64,000 nucleotides of DNA, taken from IMG/VR virus record IMGVR_UViG_3300006789_000016, positions 1 to 64,000 of that record; one strand, written 5' to 3'. Source of the DNA: a virus. Position numbers and translations under genes: made by a program. This document shows, piece after piece, positions 48,158 to 56,207 of the stretch. How positions within the stretch are numbered: the first letter of the stretch is position 1; each line of letters opens with the position of its first letter. The notes below the pieces were generated by a model. The model was not told where the DNA came from. It ran no database searches and was given only the letters and a program-made list of their open reading frames with translations.

Positions 48158-48951
48158 TGACCAAGAAACAATGCACAAAGTGCAAGGCCACGAAAACCTT
48201 ACGTAGTTTTCATAAAGATGCCAATAAACCAGATGGCTATGCCTCTAACTGTAAACTTTGTCGAAAAAAGCACAAAGAAAAAGCTACAGCAGAAGGCAAT
48301 GCATATCATCAGACACCTATAGCTAGATATAAATCATATCAAAGAGGTGCTAAACAAAGATCTTTAAAATGGGAATTAACAGAAGAGGAATTTCTTCAAT
48401 TCTGGCAAAGACCTTGTTTCTATTGTACGGCACAGATAAGCACAATTGGCCTTGATCGTTTAGATAATAATTTAGGCTACACGATGACAAATGTAGTGCC
48501 ATGCTGCACATCATGCAACTTCTTAAAGGGTCCTCGTGGGGCTGATGATTTTATTTCAAAATGCTTCAAGATTGGACAGAATAAAATTCCTTACAAACTA
48601 TTAACTAGCTTTACTGTTGACTCCAAGCCTATCTCTACAAACAAAGGTTATTTCATAGGAAATAAACGTATGTTTAAAACTAAAGAAGCAGTGCATTGGC
48701 AAGCGGCAATCAAAGAAGCCTGTCCGTATACAGGTGAGGTAATTCAGGGAAAGAAGATTCATGTAGAAATAGACTTCTTCTTTAAAACAACCGCTAGTGA
48801 CGTTGACGGACCCACCAAGTTCACCATGGATGCCCTGGAAAAAATTGTCTACTTCAATGATAAGCAAATTTATTCGGTCAAGCTTACCAAAAACAAAGAT
48901 AAAGATAATCCCCATGCTAAAATTCGAGTATATGAAATCATTGAACTCTAA
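48157..48951 (+). CDS. HNH-type zinc endonuclease fused to RusA-like Holliday junction resolvase
   Basis: 264 aa, GTG start. Residues 1-35 hold a four-Cys zinc finger (CTKCKATKT ... CKLCRKKH). Residues about 85-130 carry an HNH-like module (CFYC ... IGLDRLDNNLGYTMTNVVPCCTSCNFLKG). From about 150 the RusA plan begins (STNKGYFIG, then WQAAIKEAC) and continues with IDFFFKTTASDVDGPTKFTMDALEKIVYFNDKQI, where D-x-D..K...D.L....D are catalytic positions of RusA. One continuous frame with no frameshift. RusA cuts four-way junctions; the HNH part might nick DNA or target the enzyme. Confidence 0.8.
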   Translation: MTKKQCTKCKATKTLRSFHKDANKPDGYASNCKLCRKKHKEKATAEGNAYHQTPIARYKSYQRGAKQRSLKWELTEEEFLQFWQRPCFYCTAQISTIGLDRLDNNLGYTMTNVVPCCTSCNFLKGPRGADDFISKCFKIGQNKIPYKLLTSFTVDSKPISTNKGYFIGNKRMFKTKEAVHWQAAIKEACPYTGEVIQGKKIHVEIDFFFKTTASDVDGPTKFTMDALEKIVYFNDKQIYSVKLTKNKDKDNPHAKIRVYEIIEL

Positions 48952-49021
48952 AACACGGACAACTTCTAATCCCTCCAAAATAAAGAAAAAAAAAGGAAGG
49001 AAGAAGAAATCCAAATACTAG
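48932..49021 (+). CDS. Short Lys-rich frame (29 aa), doubtful
   Basis: ATG 48932 inside the end of the RusA fusion opens 29 codons, mostly Ser, Thr and Lys, ending KKKKGRKKKSKY. It could be a short basic peptide, or the poly-purine tract may mainly serve as ribosome-binding site for the 49042 gene. Confidence 0.25.
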   Translation: MKSLNSKTRTTSNPSKIKKKKGRKKKSKY

Positions 49022-49041
49022 AAACCACCTACAAAAGACAA

Positions 49042-49194
49042 GTGTGGTATAAACTAACTAACTGGGAAAGATACATCTTGTATCTCCACTCATACTGCGG
49101 CTTAACGGCTAGAGATATTAGCAGGATTACAGGAGTGGCGAAGACAGATATAGCAAAAGATATAAAAGGAGTATTAGATGGCATTCGCTGTTAA
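49042..49194 (+). CDS. Small HTH protein (50 aa or slightly longer)
   Basis: A frame that ends inside the 49178 gene and encodes a clear HTH (LTARDISRITGVAKTDIAKDIKGVL). GTG 49042 is the first legal start but has no ribosome-binding site. A strong AGGAAGG lies 11-12 codons upstream, 9-10 nt before an in-frame ATC (49009), which may be the true initiator. No family name; probably a small DNA-binding regulator. Confidence 0.5.
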   Translation: MWYKLTNWERYILYLHSYCGLTARDISRITGVAKTDIAKDIKGVLDGIRC

Positions 49195-49642
49195 GGGCAG
49201 ACCAGACACTTATGGTGCTACAAACCAAGGTGACATTGTGGATAATACATTTCCACACGAAAACTTTAAGACAGTTGTCTGGGATGATCCTAAGGATTGC
49301 CCGGGTTTAACTATTGACTTCGCAGACCGAGAGAAGGAAGAGTCTATCAGTACCTTTATTTACAACTCTCTTAGAACAAGAACCCTTCCCCAGGTTTGGG
49401 AGCTTGAATTAAGCAGCAACATGAAGACAACAAATACACGGTGGACAGGTATCATCGATGACAGAAAAATGTACAAGCGTCCTCTTCGAGACTCATGTAC
49501 AGAAATAGCTCGTCAAATACTAGGCACAGACAATGTCGTTGGTATTCGTATTACCCAACAACATGGTGCTCAGCTCGCCATCAATCCAGATGGCCCTGCG
49601 GATACAAAGAGAAGTCTAACCATGGTCTACAAGGCACTGTAA
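49178..49642 (+). CDS. Unknown, probably abundant protein (154 aa)
   Basis: ATG 49178 with AAAGGAG upstream and a strong terminator 22 nt after the stop, the same set-up as the SpoVG-like gene. The product is moderately polar (TTNTRWTGIIDDRKMYKRPLRDSC and VVGIRITQQHG) without a recognised domain. Codons are more C-ending than in most neighbours, suggesting high expression. Structural or nucleic-acid-binding roles are both possible. Confidence 0.7.
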   Translation: MAFAVKGRPDTYGATNQGDIVDNTFPHENFKTVVWDDPKDCPGLTIDFADREKEESISTFIYNSLRTRTLPQVWELELSSNMKTTNTRWTGIIDDRKMYKRPLRDSCTEIARQILGTDNVVGIRITQQHGAQLAINPDGPADTKRSLTMVYKAL

Positions 49643-49664
49643 GTACTTGTTTCATAAGAAGACT

Positions 49665-49694
49665 AAGAGGGAGCCTGAGTGCTCCCTCTTTTTA
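49665..49694 (+). terminator. Rho-independent terminator after the 49178 gene
   Basis: A 10-bp perfect stem AAGAGGGAGC / GCTCCCTCTT with loop CTGAGT, directly followed by TTTTAT. The clearest classic terminator of the window. Confidence 0.85.
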
Positions 49695-49698
49695 TGTT

Positions 49699-50253
49699 AT
49701 GACTGATGCCTTGGACAGATACATATTCCCTCTTGGGACTATTCAGAGAGCGCCCGCGGCTATCTCTTTGTTGAATAATATTTATAATAAATATGAAGTC
49801 AATTGCCCAACGAGAGAAGAACAACAAGAATATGTTGATCATATAAAAACTTTCTTATCATTATCAACAGCTGTTGCTCGTGGTTATCTTTTCTTACCAA
49901 TTCCCCACATTCCCGCCTTGGGAATGTTAGGGGTAGTCCAGTTACCTGTTAATCCTATTTATTTTAGAGGAGTTTCTTCTCCATTTGGAATACATACCAC
50001 CAACCCAATTGGCCAAGATGTTCTTGACATTAGTGTATTGTGGCAACAAAAACTAACGACAAAACCAGAGAGAAGAAAAAGCGAAGTAATAAAAAATAGG
50101 CCTATCGGAGAAGAAGGCTTTGCCTTTAAGTGTCTCCCAGATAGAACCTATTTATTACAAGACTGCGAATGGGTTGCAACGAACCCACCCACTTTAATTG
50201 GAAATAAATCCCTCTTGCTGATTAAGACTGATGATAAGATTCAAGCTGAGTAG
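49699..50253 (+). CDS. Hypothetical protein (184 aa)
   Basis: ATG 49699, just past the terminator; the longer frame starts inside the 49178 gene and was rejected. The product has Pro/Gly-rich loops between strands (IPHIPALGMLGVVQLPVNPIYFRG) suggesting a beta-rich fold. It is the last plus-strand gene and overlaps the convergent minus-strand gene by 32 bp. Unknown. Confidence 0.58.
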   Translation: MTDALDRYIFPLGTIQRAPAAISLLNNIYNKYEVNCPTREEQQEYVDHIKTFLSLSTAVARGYLFLPIPHIPALGMLGVVQLPVNPIYFRGVSSPFGIHTTNPIGQDVLDISVLWQQKLTTKPERRKSEVIKNRPIGEEGFAFKCLPDRTYLLQDCEWVATNPPTLIGNKSLLLIKTDDKIQAE

Positions 50254-50440
50254 CTCTTGACTCTACACCATCCATACGGGTCTTCAGTTGCTCAACATCT
50301 GTTTGTTTGAGAAGACCCAACTGTGTTATCTGATCAATTGTGATAGTACGCCCGAGAGCAGTGATAACATCATTCATCTTATTCTCAAGTGCCTTGACTC
50401 TAGCCAACAGGGATTGATACTCCACAGAACTAACAGGCAT
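50222..50440 (-). CDS. Coiled-coil protein (72 aa)
   Basis: ATG at 50440 with GAGGAGG about 9 nt upstream; a longer start at 50467 was rejected. YQSLLARVKALENKMNDVIT and EQLKTRMDGVESRATQLE form two amphipathic coiled-coil helices. It follows the holin-like gene with one base between, so it may be a lysis accessory or structural chaperone. Its end overlaps the convergent 49699 gene. Confidence 0.62.
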   Translation of the reverse strand: MPVSSVEYQSLLARVKALENKMNDVITALGRTITIDQITQLGLLKQTDVEQLKTRMDGVESRATQLESYHQS

Positions 50441-50441
50441 A

Positions 50442-50693
50442 TTACATCGCCTCCTCTTCGAAACCATTTTGTTTTTTCTCTACAGGAGAGAACTTGGCCG
50501 CTACATTGGATGCAAAATAAGCACCCCAAATCATACTTAGAAAAGCAACCCATTGCTCACCTGCAATTAGCACCCACTGAACAGCACCAAAAGCCGTCCA
50601 GGTTAAAGGAACTGCAAACAATAAGGTAACCAATATTGTTAGTCCTACGGCTGCAGAGAATTTACGGGAAACCCATTTATTATGTTGTTCCAT
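50442..50693 (-). CDS. Holin-like protein with two membrane helices (83 aa)
   Basis: Two hydrophobic stretches (VGLTILVTLLFAVPLTWTAFGAV and WVAFLSMIWGAYFASNVAA) separated by a short turn, with a charged C-terminal tail (VEKKQNGFEEE). Size and topology fit class II holins. No endolysin is nearby in the window, so the role is inferred from topology only. Confidence 0.6.
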   Translation of the reverse strand: MEQHNKWVSRKFSAAVGLTILVTLLFAVPLTWTAFGAVQWVLIAGEQWVAFLSMIWGAYFASNVAAKFSPVEKKQNGFEEEAM

Positions 50694-50696
50694 TTT

Positions 50697-51686
50697 CTAA
50701 GTATAGCATCCTAACTGTAATGCCGTTAAATCGCTGAGATACATTTCTCGAAGAAGATCTCTCCAACTATAGCTAGGAGTCCAATCCAGGATAGCTTCTG
50801 CTTTAGAACCATCGCCTTTAAGATATGGAACATCAGACGGCCGCATGTATCGCTTATCCATCCGATATACATCTTCATATTTGAGTTCTGCAAGTTCACA
50901 AACATACGCTAACATCTCCCTGATTGATACTGATTCACCAGTTGCAATCACAAAATCTTGAGGTTTATCTTCTTGAAGCATTAGGTGCATAGCTCTAACA
51001 TAATCTTTACTATGCCCTATGTCTCTGTATGCATCCATGTTACCCATATCTAGGCGATCTTGCAAGCCTAATTTTACAGAAGCAACACCTTTTGTGATCT
51101 TCCTTGGAGCAAAGTCTAATCCTCGTCTAGGTGACTCATGATTAAAAAGGATACCAGAACAGCAGTGAAGATCGTAGGCTTCACGATAGTTACGAACAGC
51201 ATAAAAGCTAGCAGCTTTAGCAACAGCATAAGGGGACCGGGGGTCGATGGGTGATTCTTCATTGTAGCCAGACTCAGGACATTTCATTCCTCCAAACAAT
51301 TCACTTGTTGCGGCAAAGTAAACCCTGGTCATAGGGCTCTCTTGTCTTACCGCTTCTAGTGCTCCAATAGTGGCCTCTGCGTCCACCCTGAAGGTCTGTA
51401 TTGGCTCTTTGAAGGACTGGCCGACATGGGACATGGCTGCAAGCAAATAAAGCTCTGTGGGCTGTATCTGGCGCATTAGAGACTGCATCTGAGCATGGTC
51501 ACATATATCACCAGGAACTAAATGAAGTTTAGGGTGTTCTTTAATAAGTTTAATATTATTAAAGTTATTCCCTGTGCTCACTCTGCGATATAATCCATAA
51601 ACATCGTAATCTTGTCCAATAAGATACTCTGCAAGATAACTGCCATCCTGGCCCGTCACCCCGGTAATCAACGCACGCTTCTTCAT
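50697..51686 (-). CDS. gmd: GDP-mannose 4,6-dehydratase
   Basis: 329 aa. Rossmann motif TGVTGQDGSYLAE; YGLYRRVSTG; LAAMSHVGQSF; FAATSELFGG; and SPYAVAKAAS (Tyr-xxx-Lys) in the extended SDR order. NHESPRRG and the YRDIGHSKDYVRAM segment are typical of Gmd. The enzyme turns GDP-mannose into GDP-4-keto-6-deoxymannose, precursor of fucose, rhamnose and perosamine. It overlaps the aminotransferase by 4 nt, so GDP-amino-sugar synthesis is plausible. Confidence 0.93.
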   Translation of the reverse strand: MKKRALITGVTGQDGSYLAEYLIGQDYDVYGLYRRVSTGNNFNNIKLIKEHPKLHLVPGDICDHAQMQSLMRQIQPTELYLLAAMSHVGQSFKEPIQTFRVDAEATIGALEAVRQESPMTRVYFAATSELFGGMKCPESGYNEESPIDPRSPYAVAKAASFYAVRNYREAYDLHCCSGILFNHESPRRGLDFAPRKITKGVASVKLGLQDRLDMGNMDAYRDIGHSKDYVRAMHLMLQEDKPQDFVIATGESVSIREMLAYVCELAELKYEDVYRMDKRYMRPSDVPYLKGDGSKAEAILDWTPSYSWRDLLREMYLSDLTALQLGCYT

Positions 51687-52783
51687 TCTGCCTCCACAGA
51701 GTTTACTGCTTCAACAACAAGATTTGCTTGTTCTTTTGTCATACAGGGATGAATTGGAAGAGAGATAAGGCGCTCAGATAGAGCTTCACAAACAGGTGTA
51801 GTTGCCGAACCAAAGAGCCCAGTCTCAGATAATGCCTCAGGATAATGATAGCCAAAAGCAATGTCAGCATTTGTCAAAGCAATTGCCACATGGTCACGAT
51901 GCTTAGGGCTATCACAGCGATATTCATAGAGATGATAAACATGAGTTGATCCTACTTGTTTCCCAGGCGACCGGTGTTCAAATGCATTGTCATATATCTT
52001 CGCCACTTCTTGTCTCTTCTTGTTCCATCCATCTAGAGCCCCCAGAGCATGGAATAACTGAGCTGCCTTGATTGTGTCAAGTCGAGAATTGCCTCCTAGG
52101 ATTTTATGCTCATATTTCTTTTGGGCGCCCTGGTTGATCCAGGTACGAACATAATTAGCAATCTCTGTATTGTCTGTTAAAACAGCTCCACCCTGTCCTA
52201 TAGTACCAAGGTTCTTGGCAGGATAAAAGGATGTTGTGGCGGCATCTGCATAAGCTCCTAGGTGTTGTTTATTAAAAGTTGCTCCCAGTGACTGCGCGCC
52301 ATCTTCTATTAAATAAACTCCATGAGCCCAACACAGATCTTTTAGTTTAGCCATGTCTGGCCTTTGACCATAAAGAGATACAGCGACAACAGCAAGAAAT
52401 TCACCTTTCCTAAAAGCAAGATGATTTCTTACAGAATCTATATTAATTAGATATGTATTCGGATCAACGTCAACAAAGACAGGCTCTAGTCCAGCCTGTA
52501 CAGCAGCGTAGGCAGTTGCAATAAAAGTATTATTTGGCATTAATACTTTTTTTCGCTTAAGACTACCAGGAAGAGAAGAGAACACAATCCGCAAGGCATC
52601 CGTTCCATTTCCTACACCAACTACATGTTTGCATCCAGTATAGTCTTCAAGAGCATTCTCAAAACGTTTAAGATATGATCCTCCAACAAACTGACAAGTA
52701 TGAAGAATATCTAGAACATCTTTATCAATTGCATCCTGTATCTCTTTATACTGTCCGGGTAGATTTACAAAGTTAACTTTCAT
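51683..52783 (-). CDS. DegT/DnrJ/EryC1 sugar aminotransferase
   Basis: 366 aa. VNLPGQYKEIQDAIDKDVLD and VVGVGNGTDALRIVFSSL at the front, LIEDGAQSLGATF with the cofactor Asp, and FYPAKNLGTIGQGGAV containing the PLP Lys. The family transaminates keto-sugar nucleotides. Next to gmd it may make GDP-perosamine or a 3-amino analogue; next to a Gfo/Idh dehydrogenase and acetyltransferases it could also serve a WbpE-like 2,3-diamino route. The exact position of amination cannot be told. Confidence 0.9.
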   Translation of the reverse strand: MKVNFVNLPGQYKEIQDAIDKDVLDILHTCQFVGGSYLKRFENALEDYTGCKHVVGVGNGTDALRIVFSSLPGSLKRKKVLMPNNTFIATAYAAVQAGLEPVFVDVDPNTYLINIDSVRNHLAFRKGEFLAVVAVSLYGQRPDMAKLKDLCWAHGVYLIEDGAQSLGATFNKQHLGAYADAATTSFYPAKNLGTIGQGGAVLTDNTEIANYVRTWINQGAQKKYEHKILGGNSRLDTIKAAQLFHALGALDGWNKKRQEVAKIYDNAFEHRSPGKQVGSTHVYHLYEYRCDSPKHRDHVAIALTNADIAFGYHYPEALSETGLFGSATTPVCEALSERLISLPIHPCMTKEQANLVVEAVNSVEAE

Positions 52784-52798
52784 TTTGATTATAGAATC

Positions 52799-53203
52799 CT
52801 ATTCTCGAAGAAATCCAGTTTTTTGGGTTCTTCCTTTTAGATGTTTATTAAAAAATACCAAGTCTGTTCTGTTCCACTTCTTATAACGTCCATGATTTAC
52901 CAATCTCATCTTCTTTATTACTTTGTCTTGACCGCCATGCTTTTTAATTATATTTTTATTAAGATGGACTATATAGTTTCTTACTAATAGTTTTCCTAAC
53001 CTTTCGTATTCTACAAAAGGAATGCTTCTTTGATATCTGCTCGAAACAAGATCTATCAGTCGTAAAAAACTATGATGTTTTGTAAAGATATATGATTCGC
53101 CTCGCTGACCAACAATTTTTGGATGACTAAAGATTACATTTGCCATGTATGTAGTCCCTGATCGCCCGTGGCCGCCAATAATAATTGGTGCTTTTGGTGG
53201 CAT
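52799..53203 (-). CDS. Short sulfotransferase-like protein (134 aa)
   Basis: ATG at 53203 with AAGGAG 6 nt upstream. GGHGRSGTTYMANVIFSHPKI is the PAPS-binding loop of sulfotransferases. The protein stops at about half the family length, and no C-terminal half follows in another frame before the next gene, so it is either a minimal version or a decayed one. It overlaps the upstream gene's stop (TGATG). Confidence 0.68.
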   Translation of the reverse strand: MPPKAPIIIGGHGRSGTTYMANVIFSHPKIVGQRGESYIFTKHHSFLRLIDLVSSRYQRSIPFVEYERLGKLLVRNYIVHLNKNIIKKHGGQDKVIKKMRLVNHGRYKKWNRTDLVFFNKHLKGRTQKTGFLRE

Positions 53204-54108
53204 CACTTACTCCTTGCTGCTTTTAATACTTGTTCTTTGTGAGCATAATCTCTTTCATTTACAATTCTTATATCACATAATTGTCCAGATTCTGGAAGTA
53301 CCAATACATCTAAAAGATTAAAGTCTTTGTCATATAGATTGATAGCAGAATCTCCACTCTCTCGATCTTCTCTAGATTTGCACTCTGAAACTCCGACGAT
53401 GTAGCAATCTCTTGTGACAGCAAAACCACGTAACCAGGCGCCCTTGCCCAAGAATCTTTCTCTTTGTTTCTTTGTGTTTTGCTCAGTCCATAAAACTCTC
53501 CCATCATGAGAGCTAAAGGTTAAAATCTCACTACCTTCTCTGTAAACATTATGAGCTGCATAGCCAGCTGTAAAGCTATCTACTTCAGTCAAATTCTTGT
53601 CAAGAATAACTATACGGCTTTTACGCTTAAGCTTCTTTTCTGTTCTTGTATTGAAATGAAGTCCAGCAGGACAATAGCCTACTTGGTTATGTTCAACAAC
53701 ATAAAAAAGTTCTTCTTCTTTGTCATACCAAATGGAATTAAAATGATTAAGGTCATTGCCTGTTGGTCGCCAACTAACTGGATCAAAAGCGCCATGCCGA
53801 TATATGTAAAGAGAATTCGTCCCACTGTCTACTACTATTAGACTTCCTTCAAGATGAATCACTTGGTGATGGTGAGTTCCAGGTAAGTCTAATTCGTGTT
53901 TCTTTTTAAAGCTATGGTCCATGACCAAAAGCTTTTCGCTTTTTGTGGCTATTTTATCTTGGTTCTCTCTTGCAACAACATAAAGATTATCTTTATCCCA
54001 AGACATACCATAATAAAGCCCCTGTCCTGTTAAGACAGGAACTATCTGTTTGTCCTGAATATGATAAACAGCTTGAGCCGTTGACACTAAAAAACTAGGC
54101 CACTTCAT
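53203..54108 (-). CDS. Beta-propeller-like protein (301 aa)
   Basis: ATG at 54108 (AGAGG about 10 nt upstream) is preferred to TTG 54117. Repeating blade-like pairs can be seen: GLYYGMSWDKDNLYVVARE, HHHQVIHLEGSLIVVDSGTN, NHFNSIWYDKEEELFYVVEH, LRGFAVTRDCYIVGVSE and CDIRIVNERDYA. This suggests a five- or six-bladed propeller. No catalytic motif recognised. It may bind or process a carbohydrate in the cluster. Confidence 0.68.
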   Translation of the reverse strand: MKWPSFLVSTAQAVYHIQDKQIVPVLTGQGLYYGMSWDKDNLYVVARENQDKIATKSEKLLVMDHSFKKKHELDLPGTHHHQVIHLEGSLIVVDSGTNSLYIYRHGAFDPVSWRPTGNDLNHFNSIWYDKEEELFYVVEHNQVGYCPAGLHFNTRTEKKLKRKSRIVILDKNLTEVDSFTAGYAAHNVYREGSEILTFSSHDGRVLWTEQNTKKQRERFLGKGAWLRGFAVTRDCYIVGVSECKSREDRESGDSAINLYDKDFNLLDVLVLPESGQLCDIRIVNERDYAHKEQVLKAARSK

Positions 54109-54706
54109 CCTTATCAAACCTCTTGTTCACTAGAAGCTTACCTGTTGATTCCATCTCAGAAAGATATTTTTCTACAATATCATCTGTAAAATTGAGATTG
54201 CAGTCAATTCCAATTCTATCTTCCAGCGGTACTTCGCCAACCCTGACTGCTGGACAGCCAAGATAAATGCCACCCTCTTCGCAATCTTTAACCACTACCG
54301 CGCCCGCACCAACGATAACGTCCTTGCCAATAGTAATACCAGACACAAGGGTTACACTGCCACCAATGATAGCACCTGATTTAATGTGAACACCACGAGA
54401 AATTTTCTTTACATTGCGTTGAAAAGAAACATTCTTCTCATGAATAATCATTATGCCAGGACCAATAAAAACTTTGTCTTCTATGACAGTCCCTTGTGTA
54501 ATGCAAGACATTCTTTTGATATGAACATCATTTCCAATCAATACAGTTTCTGAGGTGTTGCAGTAGTCGTCAAATTTTACATTGTTCCCAATGCGAGTTC
54601 CAGAATGAAGCTTACAAAAGTCTCCAATCTTTACATCGTCACCAAGAACAACATCATTGTCGATAACTGTATATTTTCCTGCTCTTGTATTCTTTCCTAT
54701 TTTCAT
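54095..54706 (-). CDS. Left-handed beta-helix acyltransferase, copy 1
   Basis: 203 aa. Hexapeptide repeats ([IV]-G-x-x-x-x) run through the first 160 residues (VVLGDDVKIGDFCKLHSGTRIGNN), ending VIVGAGAVVVKDCEEGGIYLGCPAVRVG. Family members N- or O-acetylate sugar nucleotides. A C-terminal helical extension with a Lys-rich end is unusual. It overlaps the copy-2 gene by 4 nt. Confidence 0.85.
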   Translation of the reverse strand: MKIGKNTRAGKYTVIDNDVVLGDDVKIGDFCKLHSGTRIGNNVKFDDYCNTSETVLIGNDVHIKRMSCITQGTVIEDKVFIGPGIMIIHEKNVSFQRNVKKISRGVHIKSGAIIGGSVTLVSGITIGKDVIVGAGAVVVKDCEEGGIYLGCPAVRVGEVPLEDRIGIDCNLNFTDDIVEKYLSEMESTGKLLVNKRFDKDEVA

Positions 54707-55350
54707 TCAAACACCCACCTTTTAAGCACTGCCGGAACACCAGCAACAAGAGTTCTTGAAGCAACCGACTTAGTGACAACAGCACCAGCTGCTACTATTG
54801 CATTTTCTCCTATTTCAACACCAGGGAGAAGCGAACTGTTTTGTCCAATTCTAGCCCCTTTTTTAATAACAGGGCCAGCACTAGTCCATTCTTTTCCTTG
54901 AGGCGCTAACCTACCCATAGAGTTGTCGTTGGCACACATCGTTCCTTGTCCAATGAAGACACCATCTTCAATAGTCATGTTGCCAGAAATATTGCATAAA
55001 TCCATGATTTTTACTTTGTTGCCAACAGTAGTTTTGAATCCAATTTTTGCATTCATTCCAACAATACAAAATTTACCAAGAACACAATGATCTCGGAGCT
55101 TGGCGCCATCACCGATAAGAGTATTAGCTCCTACATAACAACCATGGTAAATAGTTGCTCCAGCCCCGATTACACAGTTCTCTTCAATATAAGTAGAAGT
55201 TAATTCTGTGCTGGGCTTTCGGCTAGTTGCACCAGAGGGAACTTTCGGCGGCTTTCCAATTACAGCAAAAGGACCGACTGACACGTTCTCACCCATAACA
55301 ACACCTTCATAAATATAACAAGGAATCCCTTTCCATTCTGTTAGTATCAT
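54703..55350 (-). CDS. Left-handed beta-helix acyltransferase, copy 2 (WbpD/FdtC-like)
   Basis: 215 aa. Hexapeptide repeats with VVMGENVSVGPFAVIGKPP, a CVIGAGATIYHGCYVG series and closing GVEIGENAIVAAGAVVTKSV. The SMGRLAPQGKEW loop before the last coils is like the acyl-CoA-binding region of N-acetyltransferases acting on amino sugars, so it is the best candidate to acetylate the product of the 51683 aminotransferase. Confidence 0.85.
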   Translation of the reverse strand: MILTEWKGIPCYIYEGVVMGENVSVGPFAVIGKPPKVPSGATSRKPSTELTSTYIEENCVIGAGATIYHGCYVGANTLIGDGAKLRDHCVLGKFCIVGMNAKIGFKTTVGNKVKIMDLCNISGNMTIEDGVFIGQGTMCANDNSMGRLAPQGKEWTSAGPVIKKGARIGQNSSLLPGVEIGENAIVAAGAVVTKSVASRTLVAGVPAVLKRWVFE

Positions 55351-56207
55351 TAAATTTCTCCATGAGCTTTTAGTACTTCTAATATAAATTCAGCACGTTG
55401 TAGATAGGTGTGGTGGCACAACATATGCTTATAAGCCTTTTGTCCTAACTCTATTAAATCTTTTGGATATCTAGAATAATATTCTAAAGCGGGCTTTAGT
55501 TTAACAGATTCAATATAGTGTTCGTTTGGAGTAAAAAGTTCGCGTAAACCTTTGTGTGGGTATGTCAACACAGAAACTTGGCAACTAAAACTATCAAAAT
55601 ATCTTATTGGAACACCTGGCTTGCCCTCTTTCCAGAGATAATCATTCCAAATACCTATAGAGGCTAAGCTTTTAGATAAATGCCTGAATCTTTCTCTGTG
55701 GTAAAGATGGGGAGGAATGTTTCCCATAAGTTTATACATCCCTCCAATATCTTTCTTTATTTCTCTGTGAAGTACTCCGCGCAATGTGTCTTCTTTGCTT
55801 TTATCCTTAGCAAGGAGAACAAAATCAGATCTTTTTTTAGCGACCATCCATCCTCGCTGTAGACCAGCAAAGGGAAGGTAAAAACTATTTTTGACTTCGC
55901 GACGAGTTGTAAAATAATACTTTATTCCTCGTCGCCCACGAGCTAATTCGTGGCTAGCTTCCTTCTCCCAAAATATACAGATATGTTTTTTCTTTAATTT
56001 CTTTAAAATATTTGTAGGAGGTAATGTCGAAGGACAGGGGAATATAATTAGATCAATATTTCTTGCTTTGAGCCATCTTGATAATTTCTCATAAGGAAGT
56101 CCTAGCACTTCGTTGTGGCAGTGATAAACATTGTGCCCAAGAAGAGTAAAGCCACAACCTAATGCCTTCTCCAAAGGTCTTGTATGGCCAATAAGTATAT
56201 TTAACAT
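55350..56207 (-). CDS. CgeB-like glycosyltransferase (GT-B fold)
   Basis: 285 aa. A short N-terminal Rossmann half (MLNILIGHTRPLEKALGCGF) and a C-terminal part with VPIRYFDSFSCQVSVLTY and LFTPNEHYIESVK, then LGQKAYKHMLCHHTYLQRAEFIL, as in CgeB/Glyco_trans_1_2 proteins. The acceptor and donor are unknown. It overlaps the dehydrogenase gene by 7 nt. Confidence 0.75.
   Translation of the reverse strand: MLNILIGHTRPLEKALGCGFTLLGHNVYHCHNEVLGLPYEKLSRWLKARNIDLIIFPCPSTLPPTNILKKLKKKHICIFWEKEASHELARGRRGIKYYFTTRREVKNSFYLPFAGLQRGWMVAKKRSDFVLLAKDKSKEDTLRGVLHREIKKDIGGMYKLMGNIPPHLYHRERFRHLSKSLASIGIWNDYLWKEGKPGVPIRYFDSFSCQVSVLTYPHKGLRELFTPNEHYIESVKLKPALEYYSRYPKDLIELGQKAYKHMLCHHTYLQRAEFILEVLKAHGEI

Noticed and set aside
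48601-49014. 137-aa minus-strand frame with Phe-rich start
   Set aside because: Antisense to the RusA domain and the Lys-rich tail (Phe run mirrors the Lys codons).
50697-51686. HldD (ADP-heptose epimerase) as identity of the SDR gene
   Set aside because: The NHESPRRG and YRDIGHSKDYVRAM segments and the SPYAVAKAAS context match GDP-mannose dehydratase, not HldD.
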